A DNA stretch of 64,000 nt, taken from NCBI GenBank assembly GCA_963682175.1, contig OY821771.1, positions 39,142,201 through 39,206,200 of the forward strand. Direction: 5' to 3'. This stretch comes from Triglochin maritima. Lineage: Eukaryota > Streptophyta > Magnoliopsida > Alismatales > Juncaginaceae. Numbering within the stretch: the first letter of the stretch is position 1; each line of letters starts with the position of its first letter. Made by a program: the position numbers and the translations under genes. Shown here piece by piece: positions 56,001 to 64,000 of the stretch. A model generated the notes under the pieces. The model did no database searches. It had not been told where the DNA came from and saw only the letters and a program-made list of their open reading frames with translations.

Positions 56001-58079
56001 CTTTGTTAGGCTTTAATGACCGTCGTTATGCCTGTACATGCGCTTGGACTCTTGAAGCAGAAGGCTGATATTGTTTATCGAAATACCAACAACTCAATTA
56101 TTTAGGCATTTTTTTTATGAGTAATATTTCTTAGGGAATTGAAGGGACGAAGAATCAAAGAGTCAAGAACTGAAGGCTGCTAATGTTTCTTCAGTTTTTC
56201 TCCTTCTTGAGATATATGACGTTGTAAATTTGTTTATCGCTATTTAATTAGAACGTTGTTTGGCCATCCAAGTTACTAGTTGACTGCGTTGTAATTAGTT
56301 TACTGTTCCTCGAATGCTTATTTTCTTTAATCAGAATCGAAGTGAAATAGTCATCAACTAGTACTAGTCGTTCTCTAAAGGAAAATTATCACCTTTCAAT
56401 TTTCCATTTTTTTTTCAACGAGTCAGACGTACCATAAAAACTTACATCAAAATCTTAGAACAAAAAGGTTTTGCAACACCATCAATGATTTCTTTCTTTC
56501 TCTCTGAAGTAATAATCAGTTTTTGGCCCACGTGATAAGGATATTGGCAGTGGTAAACATAAACAATACAAATAAAAATTCCCAGTTAACAGATTGAAAA
56601 AATCACACTTTAAGAAGAAGAAAAATCAACATCTAGGGGGGATCAAATATCGATCTTCGCACACAGGCCGTTATTTCAACCATTATGTCATCAGTCATGA
56701 GTCATAAATTTTATAATTACTAAGAAGTAAACGAAGAATGAAGACAATTATTTATTCAACCTCTTATAACCTTTATTTCAAAAGTTAACCTACTTAGTTG
56801 CATTGCAATGTGATTAATTTGTAAGAAAGCCATGCGAAAATGAAGTTGAAGATCCACAGATCCACAATTGTTTTTTGAGTGATCATATAGTTTGAAATAT
56901 TTTCAACTTAGGATGGCATTCCTTAATTTTCTGATAAGTATGTAAATCATGAAAAATTCAAAACATTAACGCAATCCCGACTAAGATATCTTGTACTGCG
57001 GCTGATTAGCTGAATCATCAAGATTTTTTTTTTGAAAATCAAAACGTGGAATACTATATATAACACCAATTTTATACGAGGCTAATTAAAGAATGAAATT
57101 GGAAAAATTGACGCCCGGCTTATAACAAGAAAGTAATTGGGTTTCGTTCGGTTTAGTAGTGATTTTATTTTCCACCTTCACCTTAAATTTAGTTTGACGA
57201 GTTGAGATAGTTTAATTGCTCACCTGAATTGTATTACTTCACCCGAAAATTGGATGTTCAAATCCTAGTAACTTCTCATTTGTTAAGGGTTTACGCGCTC
57301 AACTAAATATAAAGATGCTGAAATTTAAAAAAAAATAGTTCTACAACCCACTCTTCAAACCCTAGGTTTCGACCAACAACTAATGTTGGTGGACTTTTCT
57401 TAATTAAAGGGGTGCCTTAGATTATTTGAGGGGAACAAATGCAGAGAAGAAAATTTACGTATGTGAGCTCTTTTGGATATAAAATGTTAAAATATAAAGC
57501 AAAATCTCTGAAAATCGAACCATATATAAAAGTAGTACTTCATGGGGGAATGAGATGATGAACAAACATGAAACGGATTCACGTGTTGCTTACACAATTA
57601 AGTTGAACACCACCGACATATATGCATGCGACAAATACATAAATGTTTGAGGCAAATCCAAGAGTTGAATCTAGTGATGCTGATCTACTTGTTGTTGCTT
57701 GAGTGGTCCCTAACCGGCTAATAGTATGCATGTTTTTGTCGGGGGCTATATGAATGTATGACAAACATGCTGCACACACAAATTAACCTGTCTTTTTTTT
57801 CTTATAATAACTACCACTGTACTATTTCGTTACTAATTGTAAGGATAACAATACTAGAGTTTAGAATAAATTCAAGCAAAATTTCCAAACTCGAAGAACC
57901 TACCCAAAGTTATAGTAAAAAAAACCCGTAAGTCCTGTGAAGAAGAACTCCAACACAAAGTTTATCCAAACTACTAATAAAGTCTTTATACTAATAAGCT
58001 AAATATAACTTGAAATAATTAACAAGCTTTCCCGATATCTCCACCACCAACTAATGTTTTAAGTTTCCCCATCCATCAA
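53016..58079. other. AT-rich region without a supported gene
   Basis: The first few hundred bases may be downstream pri-MIR160 sequence. A (GA)n microsatellite lies at 54931-54961. I see no coding exon with motif or splice support in the rest. Confidence 0.45.
54931..54961 (+). repeat. (GA)n microsatellite
   Basis: An AGAGAG run with one GATA interruption, preceded by a short CT-rich segment that could fold back on it. Confidence 0.9.
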
Positions 58080-58790
58080 ATCATGTGGAGAGGGTGACAT
58101 ATTCATATTTGTAATCGCGAGAGACTTTGCCCTATTGATTGACGAGGTGGAGCCACCATTCTACATTTGTATAATGGTATCACCTCACCAAAATTCAACC
58201 AAGTCGAAAGTGTCAAAAATATATAAATATATTAGACGAACATATTTGGAAATGGCCCGAGTTGTGTTCTTTACAAACGCATCAAACAAAGACAATACCT
58301 ACCATATCCTGCAAATCATTCAGAAAAACATTACAATTAAAAGATCTTAGATGTGTCAAAGGATCATGGTTTCATCCTTTAGCTATAAGATCATTGTTGC
58401 AAATAATGACACTACATCCAAGAAGTGAGAAATCACACATAAAAAATAGGTGCAATATATCTTCTATATCCAATTTACAAATATTGCACACACAATCACA
58501 TTGTATTCTCCTATTCATAAAGTTCACCTTAGTGGTACATTTATCTAGTAAGAGAAACCATATAAGAAATTTCATCCCTCAGCTAACAGGATTGTTTCGA
58601 TAACTATTTTCCCCAATTACAACCTATACCCTATTGTTAAGAAATCCATACAATGACTGTAAAGATACCATTTTTGGCCCATCTCCAAAAATATGCATCA
58701 TCTTCATTCCTCTTAATAAAAATGACAATAAAGACTTGTTCAAAGAAACGTTTAATTGCCTCTACATGATTTGTAGCATTACTATCAAGT
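58080..58790 (-). pseudogene. LINE ORF2 C-terminal remnant (zf-RVT)
   Basis: On the minus strand the text runs FWRWAKNGIFTV near 58710, KFLIWFLLLDKCTTKVNF near 58570, then CDCVCNICKLDIEDILHLFF and MCDFSLLGC. This is the standard zf-RVT arrangement of plant LINEs (W..NG.FSV..., F.WLLL.D...T, C.LC...E...HLF..C). Frameshifts separate the first from the second block. No target duplication found. Confidence 0.68.
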
Positions 58791-60610
58791 ATTTCCTTGT
58801 AATGTTTGGTAACTGCAAAAATTCATGTATTGTTAAGAATTTGCAAATAGAAAATAGAATATTACGTATAATTGAGGAAAATGCTTCCTCACGACACCGT
58901 ATAGTTAACCTGTTTCAATCCTTCGTTAATATGAAGTTAAGGACGTGTATGTTTGTATGTTCACATTGGATTCTCCCCCTCATCAACAATAACATGGATT
59001 GGAAATATGTCATGTGATTAGGGTTTCGGCCGGCCACCAAAACCCATGCACAACCAACCACTTTCCCGCCTTTTGTTGCCATCTTTTCTCTTTTTCTTTT
59101 TCTTTTTGCATAAATATTATATACACACACATGTTCTTTCTTCTTCTTTTTCTGTAAATAATTTTGAGTTTATGTAATTGTATCTTAGAAAGAGTGCTAA
59201 AAAATAATTTTGAGTTAAGATCGCAGACAAAACTCCACTAATAACGGTGACATCTTGAATAAGCTAAAAAAAGTAGAAAATTCTTTCGAAAAATATATAT
59301 AGAGGACAAATGCAAATACATATTAGTCTATATTATAACTGTGTTGAGATTACTAATTACAGATTTTGAATAAAATCTAAATAGAAAATGTTTAGTCAGT
59401 TAATGATTACATACCACGAAGCAAGATGTACTCATGTACCTTATGGTTTAATTAGAACAGAATCGATAGAGTAACAAATACTTGTAAAAGGAAAAAAAGG
59501 TATTGTTTTTGCTGCTATTCCAATGCTAACCTTAAAACCTTGAGAGTTCGGAATCTTGAAATAGTTACAACAACCAAATTACGCAAAATGAAGGGTTAGT
59601 CTCAGGAAACAAAAAATGCCACTCCATTTTGGATCTCACAGTAGTGAAGAATGCCAGTTATGGACATGATGTAATTGCAACATCTATTGATCATTGGACA
59701 TAACTTAAACTTAAATGGAATTGATGGATCTTCACAAAGAAAATCACTGGAAGTCTTGAACACCCACATGAACTTGTTTGGTAAATTTCATACATGCATC
59801 AAAGAGGAAAGAAGCTTAAAGCTAATAACAGCCAAGTGATTGTGCAGAAAACAATCATCAAAGTTGACCAACCCGACATCAATATGTTGTGCTTATCTTT
59901 TAGTTGTCTAACTTGTACGGTTTCAGTTGGCAGCTAGTTATTGGATCTGATAGGTTCCTTCAGGAGTTGGTCAGTGTAGTCTCACTAGCCTGCATTGCAA
60001 AAACATCTAATATTTGGTGTTACTCATTCTTATATTGTATCATTATCCTCTGATTTGTATAATGCTTAAGCTGCAGCCTGCAGGATATAACTTTGGAGCT
60101 ACCAATTATTAAAGTTGATATTTTATAACTTCGTGGGGGAAGCATGCAAGTTGCTAGGGTTTTTATAGGTGGTACAAAGCACTGCTTTTTAGGTGTAATA
60201 TTTTTGTGATTAGATGCATTCAGTCCCATATTGCTTTGCCTTTGATGGCAAAGGATTGGCTACAGAAGCTTTTCTACAAACTACATGGTCATTCACTCAT
60301 TCCTCTAAGAGAAAGGATAGATTCCTTTCTTTTGTTTCTTTTTTAATTGATTTGACTGGTATTCTTTTTATGGTCCTTATAAAGGAAAAATATATGTAAT
60401 GCTGAGATAAGAGAGTTCAAATTAGATTACTACTTAATAGATAAAGCATGCAAGAGCAAGAACATTACCTATCTAAGATGATAAAAAATAATTGTAAATT
60501 ATTGACAAGATATATTTAGTGTCAAGTGTAAACTAGTATATATGCATGGAGTGATAGAAGTTTAAAGCTTCATGTGCCAGAGATTTTATTTATAGCAAAA
60601 AACTTGTGTA
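58791..60610. other. No recognisable gene
   Basis: AT-rich sequence with only short frames lacking motifs. Confidence 0.45.
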
Positions 60611-60618
60611 CATTTGGT

Positions 60619-61621
60619 TAGGGGCGGATCCAGAAATATTTTTTGGGTGGGGTAGAATTTCTTGACGTTGCAAGGTTTTTTTGGAGGACCCACAACTTTA
60701 AGTTGATATTTTAAATAAATTAATTAATTAAACAAATAAAACATTAATTTTTTTCCTATTTTTCCTATTTTTTCAAACCTAAATATATTAAAATTCAAAA
60801 ATCCAAAAGACTTCTTTACAACAATAAAACACGACACGTCAGTTAAATTGATTTTATTCTTACAACTTAAATTCCAATATCCAAACACAAATCATGTGGT
60901 TTGGGAAGATTTTTTTGACTATGTTCGTTCTTAAGTTTAAAATTGATAAAATATAGACAAACAGAGGGAGCAAAATAGTGTATAAGTATAACATAAAATT
61001 ATAATAAAAGAATTTTATAATAATTGTTACTATTTATGGTCATTGCTATTTTCGTCGTGGAATCGAAGGTTTTAGATTTATTATTCATTCTACGACTCTT
61101 ATGTATAGAATAACTTTGATAGATAAGTTTCTTATAAATGTTAGCTTATTTTAATTTTTCATTCCATTTTCAGTCAACAAACTAACTCGACAATATCAAA
61201 GTGAGATATAACAACATGCCAATACTCATAATTGTACTAGAAAAGTAAGATTGCACGTCATAATAATAAAAAAGTTAAATCCCAAACATCATCAACAGCT
61301 AACTAAAATCTATGCAATGTTCATTTTTCAATTAAAATTATCAAACTTACACAACAATGCAAGTCCAAAAAAGTAGAACTTATTTCCGAATGTAGTCCAA
61401 AAAAACTTCAAAGTCTCGATTTGAATCTCTAAAATCAATTTTTGTGAAAATATTATCTTAACTCTTCTGAAATTAAACAACATGCAAACAATTATACTAC
61501 CAAATTCAAGCCAATACACTTAAATATATGAGATTGAATAAATAAAAAAATTAAGATTTTTTTTTGCAAAAATCTGGGTGGGGCAGTTGCCCCACCTGCC
61601 CATAACGTGGCTCCGCCACTG
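60619..61621. mobile_element. hAT-type non-autonomous element, 1003 bp
   Basis: Exact 8-bp duplications CATTTGGT flank it (60611-60618 and 61622-61629). The ends read TAGGGGCGGATCCAGAAATA and, inverted, CAGTGGCGGAGCCACG. Subterminal GGGTGGGGYAG motifs are present at both ends. The interior is AT-rich with no transposase. It shares its left end with the element at 48000-48526, so both belong to one family. Confidence 0.9.
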
Positions 61622-62366
61622 CATTTGGTAAAGAGGAGATAATTGATTGATTACTTCCTTAAACAAAATTGTTGTTCCATGATTGAGCTTTTGTAAAAAT
61701 TATTGCTTATAGAAGCTGACACTTGAATGCGCATAATTTGGCATTTTAAATGTCAAACTTAGTGTACATGATTTGGTTGTCAAATTTCCCTCCTCTACAA
61801 TGAGTTTAATCAAAAATCCACTTTTGAGTATCCTTCAATTTAACATATATACCGTGCGCTTTTTAAAAGTTGATGTATATTAAGGTTGATTTGCTTGGGT
61901 GCACCGGGAAACGAGCGTAATTGGCTCTTTACACCCCTGTTTTAGGTATTTTCTTGGATGCACCTGCACTTGTAGTTTAATTGCTTGCATGCACCCATTC
62001 CGTCCGTGAGTCCCACATTTGTTGGACGTCATTACAGAATGAGACGACGACATTAAACTCTGTTTGCTTGGTGTTAATAACGAACCGACCCAATCTTAAT
62101 CTTACTTGGTTTTGACCACCCTAATACGAACCGACCAAACCGAATTGACTCGAGCATATTCCTAATCCGACCCTAATACGAAATCAACTCGAGCATGACA
62201 CTGATATGAGTGTAATACGAAATTGAGTTGACCATAACCCCGATCAGACCCAATCTCCCTCGTTATCCCTTCCACCTGGTTCAATCCTTAATGAAATATC
62301 CCTTTCGACATCTCCTCCACTCGACCCAACGAAATCCCCCTTTCGACATTTCCTCCACCCGATCCA

Positions 62367-62492
62367 AACCCTAACCACATTCACCTGATCGAAACCCTAG
62401 TCGTATTCACCCTTCCCCAAATCCAGAACAACCCTAACCGCATTCACCCGATAGAAACCCTAGTCGTATTCACCCTTCCCTAAATTCAGAAC
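62367..62492 (+). repeat. Two 63-bp tandem repeats
   Basis: Copy one starts AACCCTAACCACATTCACC (62367), copy two AACCCTAACCGCATTCACC (62430). Both contain GAAACCCTAGTCGTATTCAC. They sit in the CT-rich leader ahead of the MuDR transposase. Confidence 0.85.
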
Positions 62493-62759
62493 AACTCAAA
62501 TAACATTCACTCTCTTCCCGTCCTGCCCAACCCCAATCACAGGCAAACGACAAAGGCGGCGGTGATACTACTGTGGTCGAAGAAAGTGGGAAACATCGAA
62601 GACTATGGTTGGCACAATGAGCGACTTGGTCGACAAAAGACGATAATGAGTAAATTTCTTCTTCTTTCTCGTGTTATTGTAATTTATTACCATGATGTGT
62701 TTGCATGTTGTTGTTATCGCATGTAGTGTTTATGCATGTTGGTTTTGGGTTACAGTGGT

Positions 62760-64000
62760 TGTGATATGAGGGGAAATCTGCATGTTAGATTGCATTGTGG
62801 TGGTAGATGCGGTAAGAGAAACAGACGGGATAGACCTATGGGTTTTGTTGAGATTGCCTCAATGTTAGTTGTTAAGGAGTTGACATTGGAGATGCTAAGG
62901 TCTTGGATTTGAACTGTCAAACAATGTAGTAGTTCTGAGGCAGTGGACATGCATTATATGATACCTAGTAAGTTTAGGAAAGATTTTAGAATTCTGGTTA
63001 CTGATGAGGATTTACATGACACCCTAAGTTTTTCCCAACCCAAAATATGAGTTGCACTTGTATGTTTGTTTGAGTAGTAGGGAGAGTGGGACAGAAGAAA
63101 TGGCAGTTCAATCGAATAATGGCCAATTTGAAGGACTTAATAGGGAAAATATTGAGGTTGAGGGTGAGGGAAAATGGGTTCAGGTTGAGGCAAAAGGTCC
63201 AGGTTCTAGTTCTCTGGCAAATGATGGTGGGCCAATCCCAAGTATTGTGGAAGTGTAGGATCCCCACATCCACCCCAAGGTCTTGTACTCCCTGGGTCTG
63301 ACCCACATGGTAGTAGTACACTTCCATGCCAATCACAACCTAGGCAAGCAGATATGCTCCAACAAAGGGATCCTGCAGTTCCACCATTGATGTTTGAAGA
63401 TGGTGTGTCTAGTGAGGGCAGTGACACCGGCCCTGACTTTGTGTGTTCAAATGAAGAATCTGAAGAGTCTGATGTTAGTGATGAGGTAGATTTGGATGAG
63501 CACAGAGGAAATGATGACCTGTTTAAGGTGTTGGATGACGGTCCTCAGCCACTAGATGTTAATATGTCCAATCCAGAGATTGTTGTTAAGAAAAGATTTC
63601 CAAATATTAAGTCTTTTAGAATGGGCTTAATAACTCACTACATCTTAAGTGAGTGTGAGGTAACATATATGAAGAGTCAGTCTGATAGAGTGACAACTAG
63701 GTGTAGAGACTCCCAATGTAAATGGAGAATACGTGCTTCCAGGATGAATGATGGGCATGTCATCCAAACCAAGACACTAACACTTCCACATTCATGTGCA
63801 TCAGTCAACAATTGTGCTTCTAAGATGGCCACCAAGAATTGGATTGCATACCAACTGTAAATGAGATTTCACTTAAGCTTACCCTACCACAGAGTGTGGA
63901 GGGGGAGTGAGATAGCAATGCAGAAGCTTTTTGGGGGATATGAACATCAATATGAGCTGATACCATCATTGCTCAAGGAAATGGAAAGCACAAACCCAGG
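62760..64000 (+). pseudogene. MuDR transposase N-terminal region, partial and frame-broken
   Basis: Early text LHCGGRCGKRNRRDRPMGFV and later LVTDEDLHDTLSF resemble the N-terminal PB1-like segment of MuDR proteins. The reading 63354-63860 contains an acidic linker (SEGSDTGPDFVCSNEESEES) and then the MuDR DNA-binding domain (FPNIKSFRMGLITHYILSEC, VTTRCRDSQCKWRIRASRMN, LPHSCASVN). It ends in a stop at 63858-63860. The next text, SEIAMQKLFGGYEHQYELIP and LLKEMESTNP, continues the family pattern in another frame up to the window edge. Stops near 62910, 63050 and 63858 indicate a broken copy. The catalytic core lies outside. Confidence 0.7.

Larger units (their letters stand above)
61870..64000 (+). 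mobile_element. MuDR-type Mutator-like element, right part outside window
   Basis: Coding text of a MuDR transposase starts about 62760 and runs off the right edge. Upstream, 61870-62000 contains three copies of a CTTGGGTGCACC-like motif, and 62367-62492 holds two 63-bp tandem copies. This suits a MULE terminal or leader region, although the exact terminus and its 9-bp duplication cannot be fixed without the other end. Confidence 0.55.

Noticed and set aside
57195..57335. tRNA-like A-box and B-box text (ATGTTCAAATCC) followed by an A-rich tail, a possible SINE
   Set aside because: The boxes are weak, there is no tRNA fold and no target duplication; not strong enough to annotate.
1..64000. 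CRISPR arrays, bacterial operons, rRNA or canonical tRNA genes
   Set aside because: The window is plant nuclear DNA; no spaced identical repeats of CRISPR type, no rRNA text and no tRNA with a complete cloverleaf were seen.

Overview
The window is nuclear DNA of a flowering plant, probably a eudicot woody species. It is AT-rich, has plant-type introns, holds many nested plant transposable elements (LTR retrotransposons, TRIM, LINEs, hAT and Mutator-like elements) and one recognisable plant microRNA gene (MIR160). No intact ordinary protein-coding host gene is certain. The only long intact reading frame is a hAT transposase.

Left third (1-17,000): a decayed Mutator-like element (MULE) carries a plant-mobile-domain gene on the plus strand and a FAR1-like transposase with an OTU-protease-like tail on the minus strand. 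It has been split by a young 8.5-kb Tat/Athila-type LTR retrotransposon (3870-12411) that encodes only Gag and protease, and by a second LTR-like segment (about 12464-16016) that itself holds an internally deleted hAT element (12902-15277, exact 8-bp target duplication).

Middle (17,000-34,000): a minus-strand pseudogene of a glycoside hydrolase family 71 (alpha-1,3-glucanase, a mainly fungal family) runs from about 29690 down to 20099. It is cut by two related chromovirus-type insertions. One is an internally deleted element with partial 5' LTR, integrase and full 3' LTR (20961-26471, TSD AAGAG), with a Tat-type solo LTR nested in it (22692-23918, TSD CCGCC). The other is a solo LTR (26810-29304, TSD GATCC). 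Removing the insertions at their target duplications rejoins the GH71 reading. A further LTR fragment of the same family lies at 17975-19310 and holds a small hAT MITE. Beside the GH71 pseudogene sits a complete hAT element with an unbroken 831-residue transposase (30030-33440, TSD GATCTAAC).

Right half (34,000-64,000): low gene density. A probable 5' leader of a host gene lies near 34.7 kb. A degenerate LINE (about 37.6-43.2 kb) has a second LINE inserted in it. Then come a 348-bp TRIM (47288-47635), two related hAT MITE-like elements, a small putative membrane-protein ORF, a MIR160 hairpin (52.9 kb), a LINE remnant on the minus strand (58 kb), and the start of a MuDR-type MULE running off the right edge. 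A palindrome CGGTCGACCG recurs in the LTRs of at least two unrelated families and is the most conspicuous unexplained motif.
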